This document shows, piece after piece, positions 1 through 12,519 of a stretch of DNA of 64,000 bases (position 1 is its first letter; every line of letters starts with the position of its first letter). Origin of the DNA: Latrodectus hesperus. Its lineage: Eukaryota > Arthropoda > Arachnida > Araneae > Theridiidae. The notes beneath the pieces were generated by a model. That model was not told where the DNA came from. It did no database searches and was given only the letters and a program-made list of their open reading frames with translations. The stretch lies in NCBI GenBank assembly GCA_037975125.1, contig JAJQOW010000014.1, forward strand, positions 22,579,914 to 22,643,913. The letters are read 5' to 3'. The position numbers were made by a program, and so were the translations under genes.

Positions 1-1479
<1,479 letters not shown>

Positions 1480-1830
1480 CAAGAAATGGCGATGGTTTCC
1501 AAGAATTGGCATCATTTGGCGCGGTTCACGTGGACTGTTTCCAAACACGCGCCAACATCAGAGGAAGCCGTGCGGTGTGGAATCTCAAGTGGGTGGAGGG
1601 AGGAGAAAACAGGGGACCTGATGCAAGAGGGTGATGCAAGATTCTCTATCCTGTTTCCCGTTTCGGGAGAGGAGGATGTTGAGAAAAATCGATAAGCCAG
1701 TTTCGCCAAGACTTTGGTCTCTACATATGATGTTCTAGAAACTTTCGAGCTACTTTTGTATGTGACACAGTTCTTTTTAAAGTAATTGCTTCCTCGGTTT
1801 CTCGCGCGCAGCAGCAACTATTTAAATAAT
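1480..1830. other. GC-rich block, unclassified (probable repeat)
   Basis: About 350 bases with far more G+C and CpG than the flanks. Both strands are open for much of the block (69 codons on +, 101 codons on -), which is expected in a GC-rich patch and does not itself show coding. The minus frame is less biased in composition than chance AT-rich frames elsewhere. I recognise no domain. Candidates are a piece of an unidentified repeat, a short exon, or an isolated CpG-rich regulatory element. Confidence 0.4.
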
Positions 1831-3039
1831 TTTTGAAATAATCTTCAAAGAAAATCATCTATCAAATACACACACACACATACACATGTATATATATATT
1901 CTTAAAAGTGAAATTACTGCAATTCATTGTATACTTGAAATTATGACACAGTTAACTGTCTCGGCCTTTTGAACCAACCTCAAGTAACGAGGTTTAGATC
2001 GGCTCAGGATTCTTGTTGTAGAAATTTCTCAAATGGAATCGAAACAGTGTACTATAAACTGGTGGTTAGCACAAGCTAGCCATTCAACAAAGTATCCTTG
2101 TTGAATATTTGTATGAACAACAAAGTATGAACGTTTGTATAAAAAATTAAGTAGCTTTAACGAGAACAGCGTGCATTTTTTTTTGAGAAAATATAATAAA
2201 AGTTTATATTATAAAAAATTAATAAAATAATAATAATGAATCGATAACTTACTTTAAGTGAAAGCATTTTTTTATTTCGTGTTTATACGCATATAGTTTA
2301 TGAATTTATGATATATGGCGATTTCTGATTTTGTTGATATTACTCACTTAACTGAGGAGAATGTTTAATTCCTTGTGAAGATTTAAATTACCGGAGAGAA
2401 CTTACCTGTTATGAAATTTTTATTTCCTCGATAGTGACATCGTGTCTATTTCACATGCAGTAGAATGAATTGTCACGCAAGCCAACGTCTATTGGTTTAG
2501 TCCAAATTTGTCGCCCAATTCATTGAAACTGAAAGGTAGTGATTTCAGAAGATGACAACTGTCTCATTTTGTCAATGAATTCAGAAACAATGTTTTAAAA
2601 GAATTGATGAAAACAATGCTCAATTTAATAGACAAAAATAAATAAAAAGAAGGTGATGCAGTTATATATAAAAATGGTTATAACAGAGTATTCTTTATAG
2701 TATACAATATATGTACATTTGCTCGTAAAGTTTACTTTGGTTCGATTGGTAATATATATTCTTTGGTAGTACTTTGGTAGTATTGGTATTATGTTTCCAT
2801 TGATCACTAAAGATAATTATTTCTATTAAAAAATAATTTATATATTATGACGCAATAAACTAATGGAACAGAGAACCTTTTGAGCTCGGCTTGTTGAAAC
2901 TCGAATAAACTATAAAAGCATGCACAGGTTGTTCTTATTATACTTATAGATATCGCGTTAATTTTTTTTAGATTCTTCAAGTTGTTATCAATCATTTTAT
3001 CCTTTAAGTACGTACCTGAGTCGAGGCTCACTTATTTTA
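1831..3039. other. AT-rich intergenic DNA
   Basis: No gene or repeat family recognised. It holds a short CA/TA-rich run near 1868-1900. Open frames are short and low-complexity. Confidence 0.6.
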
Positions 3040-3500
3040 TTTACTTTCTTTTTTTTCTTCTTCTTCTTCTTAGAGTTGGGTTTGTATTATATTGGGTACC
3101 TCTGCTTTTATCAGCATTTTGTACTATTCACTCCAAACCTAATGTTTCCTAGTTCCAGTGGCTCGGGTCACCCACTTTACTAATAAAGTCCGATAACCCT
3201 TTCATGGAGTCTAGGTGTCACTCTCTAGTATGGATGATGCCTAAAGAAGTTAATCTAGGGAGGGCAAGAGCCTCGCATTCGTAAATAATATGCTTGGCCG
3301 TTTCCTCTTGCGTATGACAACTCCTGCAGATAGGGCCTTGCTGAAACAGTCTCATTATATGGAGGTGTTTTCTTAAATAGTAGTGCCCAGTTATGAAGCC
3401 TACGATGAAACGTATCTTCTGCCTAGAGCATCTTAGAATTTTAGAGGCAATCCTTACTAATGATCCACAGATCATGCTTTTAGCGTGGGTTTGACCAGAC
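3040..3500 (-). mobile_element. LINE-J1 3' end (jockey/R1-like), 5'-truncated
   Basis: Read on the minus strand this is the C-terminal end of a jockey/R1-like LINE polyprotein plus its 3' tail. The translated part (3218-3475) has the conserved region after RNase H: a basic stretch ending VGFITGH, then CxxCHTQEETAKHIIYECE, a CCHC-type metal-binding motif typical of this clade. The 3' tail ends in AAG repeats (TTC runs at the left edge on +). The same unit recurs at 3838-4104, 7655-8540 and 31535-31962. It is 5'-truncated, as LINE copies usually are, and cannot be active. Confidence 0.8.
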
Positions 3501-3837
3501 TTATTTTAGTTGCTTTAATCACTGATAAATAAAGATTGAAAATATTTTCGATAACATAGTTAAATTAACTTTAAAAAATGACCAAAATTTGCCACGAATT
3601 AGTTTTAAAACTCCCAGTTAAAATTGGGCAATAAATTGTGGGAACTCAATACTGTTTTCATCTCTGTAAATCTGTATTTCCTTTTGTTCATAATTAAATC
3701 TGCTTCATTTCTGGTGCAGTTCAATTTTTTGTAATTATTATTATTATTATTTTACTTCAAAATGGTAAAGTCGTTTATTGATGTTATTTTTACGAATTTC
3801 TTCTGCAGCTTTACAACTTGTTATAACCAAGGCTGTT
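3501..3837. other. AT-rich spacer between two LINE-J1 tails
   Basis: No gene seen. The stretch separates two same-strand LINE-J1 3' ends. Confidence 0.6.
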
Positions 3838-4104
3838 TTTTCTTCTTCTTAGAGTTGGGTTTGTATGTCATTGTGCACCTCTGCTTTTATCAGCATTTTG
3901 TACTATAAACTCCAAACCCAATGTTTCCTAGTTCCAGTTGCTCGGGTCACCCACTTTATTAATAAAGTCCGATATAACCCTTTAATGGAGTCTAGGTGTA
4001 ACTCTCTAGTATGGATGACGCCTAAAGAAGTTAATCTAGAGAGGGCAAGAGCCTCGCATTCGTAAATGATATGCTCTGCCGTTTCTAGGCTGTTTCTTAA
4101 AGTT
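3838..4104 (-). mobile_element. LINE-J1 3' end, second copy, internally deleted
   Basis: This repeats the tail of the 3040-3500 copy almost base for base (TTC-rich edge, then TTAGAGTTGGGTTTG), but homology stops just after the codons for AEHIIYECEAL. The upstream zinc-motif portion is gone, and the sequence passes directly into a different LINE family (RTE) at about 4105. Confidence 0.75.
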
Positions 4105-4629
4105 TTCTCATCGGGAACCATCCACTGCTATAGATCTTCAATGGTTGATTCCGATTTCTTGTAGCATTTTCTCAGTCATATCAATCCATCTTGTATTTTG
4201 TCTACCTCTTTTTTCGTCAACTTTTTCAAATGGGCTTTTTTCTTGGGTTTAGCATTGTATCTATAAATGTGTGCCAGCCAACTTATATATAATTGATAAA
4301 TCTTCATAGATTTTACTAAATTTGATTCTCCAAGTTTGGAGTAAAGTTCATTATTATAACGCTTTCACACAATATGTTATTTTCTGTAACCACGCCAAAT
4401 ATTTTCCTTTGTATTTTTCTTTCAAATATTAATAACTTATTTTTTCTCAATTTTGTCCATAGCCCTTACATTCATTTTCATATATTACTACTGGTTTTAC
4501 TAAAGATTCATAAAGAATATTCTCAGTTTCTTTGCTTAAATGTTTTGATTTAATGAGCTTTCTCCGTCCATTTGTTTGTCATATTTAATCTGTTTCTAAT
4601 TTCACTTTTAAAATTATCATTTTTTGTTA

Positions 4630-5093
4630 TAATTGAGTCCAAATATTTGAGCTGTTCAACATTTTTAGAATTTGTAATCTCCAATTATCATCGGCTGTTC
4701 ATTAGTTCCATCATGTGCTGCTGCCATAAGCGTTGCTTCTCCAATGTCTATTGAATCGAGATATTTGAGATGTTCAACGTTTTAAGAATCAGACATTTCA
4801 AATTATCATCGGCTGTTCATAAGTTCCATTATGTTTTGCTGCTATTAGCGTTGCTTCTCCGATGTCTATTGAATTGAGATATTTGAGATGTTCAACATTT
4901 TCAGAATCTGTTATTTCAAATTATCATCGGCTGTTCATTAGTTCCATCATGTGTTGCTGCCATTAGCGTTGCTTCTCCGATGTCTATTGAATCGAGATAT
5001 TTGAGATGTTCAACGTTTTAAGAATCAGACATTTCAAATTATCATCGGCTGTTCATTAGTTCCATTATGTTTTGCTGCCATAAGCGTTGCTTT
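4630..5093. repeat. Four tandem 118-119 bp units inside the RTE LINE
   Basis: Successive GTTCAAC anchors fall at 4653, 4772, 4890 and 5008, a period of 118-119 bp. Each unit shares the core ATTATCATCGGCTGTTCAT. Units 2 and 4 share the variant GTTTTAAGAATCAGACATTT, whereas 1 and 3 do not, which points to duplication of a two-unit block. On the minus strand the unit encodes the RT segment containing an EHLKYL-like motif. Confidence 0.9.
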
Positions 5094-5352
5094 TTCGAAA
5101 TTTACATTCAGTCCATTATTTTTAGCCGCCGGTTCAAGAGCGGAAAAAGCTTCGACTCTAATTTCCGGGTCCGGCCAATTATGCCAATATCATCTGCGTG
5201 TGCCAAAATTTGTATGGATTTTTGAAAAATCTCTATTCGTGTCTGAATACATGACTCTGCCATAGTTTTTTCTAATATAACATTAAATTATAGATATGAT
5301 ACGGAATTTCCCTGCTTCAACCTCATTTTTTTAAATTCATATAGGTTAGTTT

Positions 5353-5636
5353 GAAGCCCGGTTGCTTAGTGGAAGCTTTTCACGCTCCCAAAGCACAAGT
5401 CCGAGGTTCGATTCTTGGGTTGTGCAAGGTCGACTCAGCCTTTCATCTCTTCAATGGGTCTATAAAGTGAGTACTAAGCATGCTTGCGAAGTAAACACTG
5501 GAGCTTTCGCATTAGGCTGATTACCTACTCGGGGCATATGTTTCGCACCCTACGCCTCTCGGTCAGGAAAACAGAGATGGGCACTATAGGCCTTGGCCCA
5601 CATAGGCTGTCGCACCACAGAGTTTAGTTTAGTTAC
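5353..5636 (+). mobile_element. SINE-2 copy with 10-bp target duplication
   Basis: A tRNA-derived SINE. The head reads GAAGCCCGGTTGCTTAGTGG (A-box-like) followed about 45 bases later by a B-box-like GAGGTTCGATTC. It is flanked by the direct repeat AGGTTAGTTT at 5343-5352 and 5637-5646, the target-site duplication. Homologous copies lie at 15139-15414 (-) and 35755-36032 (+). It sits inside the RTE LINE and is therefore younger than it. Confidence 0.88.
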
Positions 5637-6055
5637 AGGTTAGTTTAATTTACATTTAACTCAATGAAGAGCCATTTTTATAAGATTTACTAGAGTTTCT
5701 TAGTTAATTCCAGTTCAAGTATTGCATCAGTTAGTTTTGTTCTATCAATATTATCATATGCTGCCTCAAAGTCAATAAATAAGCAGTATGTATCAATATA
5801 AAATTTTTTTGATTTTTTTAAGGATGTGTCTGATTGTGTGGATATGATATATTATCTCCTTTGGAATATCCATTGATAATTTCCAATGACTTTTGTTGTA
5901 TATGATAAAATAGTCATTTGTTGAAAATATTTATTATAACTATAAATACTCCGTTTAGGATGGTGATACCTCTATAATTTTTCCCACTCAAATTTATCTC
6001 TTTTTTATATATTGGACAGATGGCACTGTTCAATGGGTATTTGTTCCAGAGTATT

Positions 6056-6352
6056 GTTGTTGCACCAGCCTGCTTCCTTGTACCTTGCTCATCAATTTAG
6101 TTGTTAGCAATCGGGTGGGAGCTTTCGTAAATTAGATGCAGGGACCAAGCAGAAGACCCTCGAATACTTGACCTGCCACCCCCAGAAGTATCATTTCACT
6201 TGGAGAACATTGTGACCATGACCTAAATAACGTGATTCAGTCATCTTTATTAACATGACGGATCTTTGGTTAAGAAGAGACTCGATCTCATTACCTTTCA
6301 GTAAAGAGAACGACGTCCTAATCAACCCACCATGACCTCTAGTTTATACCAG
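6056..6352 (-). mobile_element. SINE-3 copy
   Basis: Minus-strand copy of the SINE family whose + appearance includes CAGAAGACCC...TACTTGACCTGCCACCCCCAG and ATCATTTCACTTGGAG. The tRNA-like head (on -) lies at the right end near 6300-6352. It interrupts the RTE LINE. Other copies: 7358-7546, 11125-11402, 31190-31490, 35476-35730, 45605-45880. Confidence 0.75.
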
Positions 6353-7357
6353 TGTCAAGAGATCAGAGATAATTTTATGAATTACTTTCATTAGTTTAGG
6401 TTCATTTATCTTCATGAGCCATGCTTTGATCCCATCCTCACCAGCTGAACTGTTGTTTAATGTCGTAACTGGAATTTCGACTTCCTAAAGAGCTGGGATG
6501 TCTTGTTTATCATTTTGGACTTTAGGATTTGGATTTGTTTATCATTTTGGACTTTATGCCTTCAAGTCTAGTGTATGTTTGAAGCATTCTCTCCATCTCA
6601 ATAACAATTCTGCTGAATCATTCATCAGTTCATCTTCAATATTACATCATCATGTCTGGAGCAGAAATCTGTCCTTGAACTTTTTCATAAAATTTTCTTG
6701 TCTCCTTTTTTTTATTTAAAAATTTTATTTTCATGAAACTGATACCTCCCAATATATTTTATTTTTCATTTCATGTAGCATCTTTTCTTGTTTTTTAAGT
6801 TCTGCGTATTTTTTCTCTGCGTTTCTAGCATGATGTTTTTGAACCATTCTGTTGCATACTCTATTTTCTTTTCTGTTAGTCTTTGACACTCTGTGTCATG
6901 GCAACCTTTATTTCTCTTCCTCTCAAGTTCTGACAGTTCTTTAGCCGCTTCAGTTATTATGGATTTAAGATTTTCCTGGATATGGTGTTCGTGTTGTATA
7001 GCCTCATTATTTGATAGTTTATGCTTAAGCTTAAAGTCTTTTTGTTTTTCAGTCTCTTTGTGTCCAGAGCTTTATTCCTTTGTTCTTTGTTTCTATAGTT
7101 GTTTTTTTTAAAATCAATTTTAACTTTCATTTGTGAGATAGCAAGATAATGGTCTGAATCCATATTGGCACCACGATAGCCACCAACATCAATGAAACAT
7201 CTCTTATGTCTCGAGTTTATTGAATCCGGTGAAATCCATGTCATTTTAAGGACTTTTTATGCAGGAATGCAGTGCCTGCCATGACCATTTCAGTACCTAC
7301 TATGAAATTAAGCAATTCAGTACTATTATCAATAAATTCGTCAAATAAACTGTTGCC

Positions 7358-7546
7358 TCAGCATACTTCCCTGTTAGTTAGGCTGTACCAGTTAGATAGA
7401 AGCAACTGAGTGGAGTATTCGTGATTTTGAAGCAGGAAGCAAACAGAAGACCCCATTACTTGGCCTGCTACCCCCAGAGGTATCATTTCACTTGGAGGAC
7501 ATCGCGACCAAGCCCAATTTTAAAGTGCCCCAGCCGCCTTTAGCGA
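7358..7546 (-). mobile_element. SINE-3 copy, head truncated
   Basis: It shares the AAGCAGG, CAGAAGACCCC, CACCCCCAGAGGTATC-like and ATTTCACTTGGAGGAC blocks with the other SINE-3 copies. The tRNA-like head present in the 45605-45880 copy is missing or unrecognisable here. Confidence 0.7.
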
Positions 7547-7654
7547 AAACTGCGGACCTTCTATTCTTTACATTAGTATCAGCTATGACCAGTTTAGTGA
7601 CATTTGTTGAGTAGTTGTTGTATGTGTCTTCAAATGTGTTAAATGTCTTTTGAC

Positions 7655-8540
7655 TGGGAGTATGTGGCGTGTCACACAGAACCAGCCTATCTATAAGCCT
7701 TGGGCGAAACGCTACGGTCTTCCAGGCAGAAGTTTTGGTCATCATCCACTGTCTGCGACTAAATATGAGGAAGGGCTACCACGGAAAGCAGATTCTCATT
7801 TTTAGTGACAACCGCTTTAAAAGCGCTCAGTTCTTTCGAAATCAAATCTAAAATGATTTTGGAATGTAGAAACCTCCTTACAGAAATGGCAACTAGAAAC
7901 AATTTGATCCTTGTATGGGGGCCAGGGCACAAAGGTATCGAAAGTAATGAAAGGGCTGATGAACTTGCTAAACAAGGATCATTTTTTGCTCCCATCGGTG
8001 CAAAACCTTTTTGTGGGATCAATTTGAAGACCGCAAAAACCAATGTTCTTAGATGGGAAAAACGGAAGATGTATGAAGTTTGGCTCAATACACTCCTGGT
8101 CAAACCCACATTAAAAGTATGATCTGTGGATCATCAGCGAAGATTGCCTTTGAAATTCTAAGATGCTCTAGGCAGAAGATACGTTTCATCGTAGGCTTCA
8201 TAACTGGGCACTACCATTTCAGAAAACACCTCCATAAAATGGGACTGTTTCAGCAAGACCCTATCTGCAGGAAATGTCATACGCAAGAGGAAACGGCCAA
8301 GCATATCTTTTACGAATGCGAGGCTCTTGCCCCCTTCTAGATTAACTTCTTTAGGCATCATCCATTCTAGAAAGTTACACCTAGACTCCATTAAAGGGTT
8401 ATCGGAATTTATTAATAAAGTGAGTGACCCGAGCAATTGGATCTAGGAGACATTGGATTTGAAGTTAATACTACAAAATGCTGATAAAAGCAGAGGTGTC
8501 CAATGACATACAAACCTAACTCTAAGAAGAAGAAGAAATG
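7655..8540 (+). mobile_element. LINE-J1 RNase H and 3' end, frameshifted
   Basis: Longest LINE-J1 copy, in + orientation. The first part (7669-7851) reads NATVFQAEVLVIIHCLRLN, an RNase H segment with the catalytic Glu, then IFSDN with a catalytic Asp. A frameshift follows near 7805. The second frame (7805-8122) reads VWGPGHKGIESNERADELAK, the last RNase H motif with its His and Asp. A third frame (8080-8340) carries CRKCHTQEETAKHIFYECE, the CCHC motif. The tail ends in AACTCTAAGAAGAAGAAG. At least two frameshifts separate these parts, and the RT is absent, so the copy is 5'-truncated and dead. Confidence 0.85.
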
Positions 8541-9597
8541 TCTTCTTCTTTTTCGGCTTTAACTTCCGTTAGTGCATGCATGCATATATAATGCTAATAT
8601 TTTGGGGTCTTGTCCTAGTGAGTATCTTACATTTTTTTTTCCATTTATAGGTTTGAAGTTGATAATTCTATGTCTCAAATTTTTGTTTACCAAAAGTCCA
8701 GTCCACAAGTGATTTTGTTTATCTTGATAACTATAGTAAATACTACGCGTTCTTTTATATCATTTGATATTAATAATGGTAAAACTAAATTTTTTGGAGA
8801 TTCAAAACTGTTTCTATTTCAATTAAAAAATAATCACAGAACTTTAGATCTATGTAAGCAAAATTTTAAATATTTTCAATTTTTAATATTTTTGAATAGA
8901 CTTAACCAACAATTTTTTTTAATATCCTTACAGTATTTCTTCAGTGGAAGGACTGTATTCTACCTTTTTTCTTCCAGTTGTATCAATGTTACAAAATATA
9001 CATGTTAATCGTGATAGCATTATCGAAAACGTTATCACACGATAACGTTAACACAGTCGTTCACGTTGTTATCTACTTCCTAGATCGAATGAAATAAAAA
9101 ATTAAATTTTCAACAGGTATTTTCATTTCTTTAATTTGACAACAAACAAAGCCATAGAAGAATTCTCGTTTTGTGATTATATTATATAAATATTATAATG
9201 AAATGATTGTTTTTATAATTTGATTTTCCTATTCAGCTAGAACTGGCCTTTCAGAAACAGATCAATGCTCAAAGTATAAATCTTTTCGGTTTTCTGTCGA
9301 AATTCTTGTTTACAATTATTGTCTTAATTATGAGATCTTATCACCTAAACTTCCTTTACTCCATTGATTTAATTAAATAAATAAAAAGTACGTTGATTTA
9401 GATATGTTTTCTTATCAACTTATGTAACAGTAAACTTCCTTTCAACAGAAAACGTTGAAGCACTGATTACTTAAAACTTCGCGAAGACGTTGTTCCTCAC
9501 ATTTTACTTTCGTTATTAAACTTTCCAAATAACACTCAACGTAGAGTAATCCATTCTTCTAATAGTGGTCCATTAAACTATGCATGTAAGCGCAATA
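8541..9597. other. AT-rich intergenic DNA with a small perfect hairpin
   Basis: No gene supported. The 112-codon open frame at 8670-9008 is low-complexity and I consider it chance. The only structure seen is the inverted repeat at 9028-9049. Confidence 0.6.
9028..9049. repeat. Perfect 9-bp inverted repeat, 4-base loop
   Basis: AACGTTATC, loop ACAC, then GATAACGTT. Similar words (GATAGCATTATCG, GTTATC) cluster immediately around it. Possible binding site or chance; no terminator is implied in a eukaryote. Confidence 0.7.
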
Positions 9598-10393
9598 GGC
9601 ACAGGTGCCGTATAATCCAGGATGCCAAATTCTGAGATTGGCGATTGTTTGTCGGATTTTTTATGTAGCTGGCAACCTTGTTTTTATTATGTCATACATA
9701 TGGACACATTTAAGAATTATGCAAAAAATTCTATTTTGGTAACCCGAGGGTGAAAATGTGCTTTGGGTCCCTTGCTTGGCGCATTTGCAAAAAGTCGCCA
9801 ACTGGCGCGTTTTTGCGTGTTGTCTCACGGATTTGAATGCTCCGAGAGACACTACGCAAAAACGTCGTTTCTATGACGACGAACCGAAATCCGAGTTTTT
9901 AACGAATTTCACCGTTGGTATGGCAACGAAAACAAAAACAATGGTTTTTTTACGAATTGTATAACAAAAAATATACAATATGCAGAAAAATTATCATATT
10001 TTTAAAAATTAATAAATAAAAATACGCAGAAAGAAATAAATAACTCACGTACTACCTCCAGGGCAAATTCAACAGTAATAAAATGTCGTGCATCAAATTT
10101 TAAATTCTACGGTTATTTCAAAATCAAAATAATTAACGACCAATAGGAATACTGAAAAAAAATTGTTAATGAGCATGCGCCACAAGGAGTGCATTTAGAA
10201 TGAAATAGCCAGGGTTACCACGCTTGGCGCGTCTATCGCCCATTTGGCAAGAAAAGGGTACCCAAACCACAGATTAACTAACCCGAGTATTTACGTCATC
10301 GCGTATGTCCCGATACATCATCTTGGCAACATTTCTTCATCACCAAAAAAAAATTCAGAATCTGGAATCATGAATTATATGGCGCTCTGTGCC
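9598..10393. mobile_element. MITE-M1 copy split by another MITE
   Basis: The left half (9598-9748) begins GGCACAGGTGCCGTATAATC and the right half (10279-10393) ends GCGCTCTGTGCC. These are the terminal inverted repeats of the roughly 250-bp MITE-M1. The halves join cleanly at TAACCCGAG|TATTTACG when compared with the unbroken copy at 10730-10967 (GGTAACCCTAGTATTTACG). The intervening 530 bases are a separate element. No coding capacity. Confidence 0.85.
9749..10278. mobile_element. Non-autonomous DNA transposon nested in MITE-M1
   Basis: A 530-bp insertion bounded by a direct repeat TAACCCGAG (9740-9748 and 10279-10287), an 8-9 bp duplication consistent with a hAT-type element. The ends are imperfect inverted repeats: the left reads GGTGAAAATGTGCTTTGGGT, and the right, complemented, reads GTTAATCTGTGGTTTGGGT. 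The inside is rich in TTGGCGC/GCGCCAA words and has no transposase. Confidence 0.75.
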
Positions 10394-10729
10394 ACTGCCT
10401 GCCTTCAAATCGCATGCTTCAAGCGGCAGCAAACAAGGCAAAGTTCAGCATCGAATATCTGAGAATAACGTCGAAGTCCACTTTGTTAACAAAACGATTT
10501 CTTACATAAAGACCAAAGCATGGGTTTGAGGAGCCTTTTTACAGGGATTCAAGCCATTAACACGCTGACAATATAGCAGAAGAAAAAGCAAAAAAGACAA
10601 AACATCCACTTTATGAATAATTTAAATCGGCAAGTACGATTTAAATTTTTGAAAATTTCATTCATTAATAGAATTTTAAATTAATAATTGCTGTTTTTTC
10701 AAACAATCTATTTTAAATATTAAGGCTGA

Positions 10730-10967
10730 GGCACAGGTGCCGTATAATCCATGCCCAAAATTCTGAGATTGGCGATTTATTTGGCGGATTTTCTTATGTA
10801 TCTGGCAACCTTGTTTTTGTTACGTCATACATATGGAGACTTATAAGAATTATGCAGAAAATTCTATTTTGGTAACCCTAGTATTTACGTTATCGCGCAC
10901 GTCACGAAACGTCATCTTGGCAACATTTCTTCATCGCCAAAAAAATTCAGAATTTAGTATCATAAAT
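10730..10967. mobile_element. MITE-M1 copy, right end eroded
   Basis: It begins GGCACAGGTGCCGTATAATC and matches the nested copy through GGCGATTT, TATCTGGCAACCTTGTTTTT and GTAACCCTAGTATTTACG. The right end stops after TTCAGAATTTAGTATCAT, so the last 20 or so terminal bases are lost or diverged. Confidence 0.8.
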
Positions 10968-11124
10968 AATTATTATTAAATAATAATTTTCTTTCAAGCC
11001 TAAAAGATTCCATCACTTCGGAAATTGAAAATCTGAGAAATGTCAAAATATGCCATGATTCAAGTAACGGCGCAGTTAAAAATAAATGCAATAAAAAAAG
11101 CACTACACTTTATGTCACTATTGT

Positions 11125-11402
11125 TGCTGAAGCAGCATTCCTCCAATCTTACTCGGAATTAGGCTCTACCATTTAGATGGAAGCATATGAGTAAGAGTCT
11201 TCTCATTAAAAGCAGGGACGCAAAAGATACATAACACTTAATTTGCCAACCCCATTATTTTACTTGGAAAACCATTGAAAACACGACCTATTTAATGATG
11301 CCACAAGTGAACAAGATGGATCTTCGGCTAGATCAGGTATCGAACTTACTATTTTTCAATGAGGAGAATGAAATCCAAATTAAGCAGGCCACCGCGACCA
11401 GT
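11125..11402 (-). mobile_element. SINE-3 copy, diverged
   Basis: A minus-strand, older copy: AAAAGCAGGGACGCA, TTGCCAACCCCATTATTTTACTTGG and GGATCTTCGGCTAG match the family but with many differences. It abuts a SINE-1 fragment on its right. Confidence 0.6.
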
Positions 11403-11444
11403 GTCATTGTGGTCAGAGGTAGACATTATTTACAATGGTTACAA

Positions 11445-11669
11445 AAACGTACGCCACCCAACTTCCAACTGTCCTTTCTCTCTCTATCTATCCTGTCTTT
11501 GTCCTTTTCTTGTATGAAGAAGTCGTGAATGGTTGCCTACCCTATAAACGGGTACCTATGGCATGCGTGTACTGAGGAAGTAGGACTCCACGCCTAAATA
11601 TGGTTCAGTTGAAAAAATGGAGCAGCGCACCCCATGTTGCCAGCCTGGCTGGCACACAACAACAACAAC
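11445..11669 (+). mobile_element. SINE-1 copy, tRNA head missing
   Basis: It matches the body of the 22214-22486 copy: CTTTGTCCTTT, GGTTGCCTACCCTATAAACG, ATATGGTTCAGTTG, GAGCAGCGCACCCCAT, CCAGCCTGGCTGGCACAC, and an AAC-repeat tail. The tRNA-like 5' part is absent, a 5' truncation. Confidence 0.85.
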
Positions 11670-11689
11670 AAAAATGTACTTTATATAAT

Positions 11690-12519
11690 AGTCAAATGAA
11701 GCACGAGATACAGATTTATATCTAACTTTACATTACTACAATGATAATACTATATCCCTGGAAAGCTGAGTATAAGCACTGCAACCGTACTGGCGAATTT
11801 GCATCAGTAAGCAAAGCATTCAGTCTGAATTCTAATACCAGTCACTGGACTATTACGGACTGATAAAGGCTTTTCTTCGTCGACGAGTTATGTATTCTGA
11901 TGCAACAGGGGTATAAATTTTCATGTGCATTGCAACCATTTTTGAAAAAACACACCTTGATCGTGGTAATAAACAATGATTTCATGATATACATAAGTTC
12001 TTTTGAATCTTTGGAAGGTACAATCCTTATTTTTCATTTTGTAGACAGGATCTTTTGCAAAAATAACAAAAAAGTACTATAGATCCAGAATTGTCCAACA
12101 TTGATTCGAAGAGTATGAAGAATCAAATACCCCATTATTCCTTGAATTCACCTGATCTGAGTACAGGCATTTCGAGAACCATCTCGATCACTTAGTTCAC
12201 AGTATGTAAGAACTCCATAATCTCTCACCACTGCTGGATCAGTCGCAATGCATGTCTCAAAATTTCAATGACAATAATCCGAAATCTCATGGACCACTAT
12301 CACATCGCCAGTTTGGCGTCAAATAGTGCGAAATATGGTTGAATTTGACTTGTTTGACGACATACCTTCACTTTTTGCATTTGATGATTCATTCGACAGG
12401 TGGCAATGGTTTAACATGGGTTTCGAATCACTACAAATATCCACTTTTGAAGTGGAAACCAAAGCTACGAACTATTGAACTGAAAGCCAGACTGTCAGCG
12501 CGGCCAGTTTAATAATATT
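11690..12519. other. Non-coding stretch, possible very old Tc1 relic
   Basis: No gene supported. Near 12135-12170 the + strand reads NSPDLS after a run of Tc1-like spacing, reminiscent of the SPDLNPIE motif of Tc1 transposases. The rest does not hold up in one frame, so I leave this as a weak suspicion. Confidence 0.25.

Larger units (their letters stand above)
4105..7260 (-). mobile_element. Decayed RTE-type LINE (EN-RT), nearly full length
   Basis: Reading the minus strand from right to left gives the order of an RTE-like LINE. The end of an endonuclease domain lies near 7244-6957 (TWISPDS, then YRGANMDSDHYLAIS). The reverse transcriptase follows: FIDFEAAYDNIDR near 5800-5730, and ADDIGIIGRT near 5205-5170, which carries the catalytic YADD-box equivalent. 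The conserved C-terminal segment (GRQNTRWIDMTEKML) is near 4200-4140. Stops and frameshifts break every domain, so it is dead. It is interrupted by a SINE-2 at 5353-5636 and a SINE-3 at 6056-6352, and part of the RT is tandemly duplicated at 4630-5093. Family membership is by motif reading only. Confidence 0.75.

Noticed and set aside
8670..9008. 112-codon open frame on +
   Set aside because: Low-complexity (F, L, I, N, K), AT-rich, no domain, no promoter or splice context. Expected by chance at this base composition.
11870..12240. Tc1 transposase C-terminus on +
   Set aside because: Only an SPDLS-like word is readable. No catalytic Asp motif with correct spacing could be followed, so it is too weak to call.
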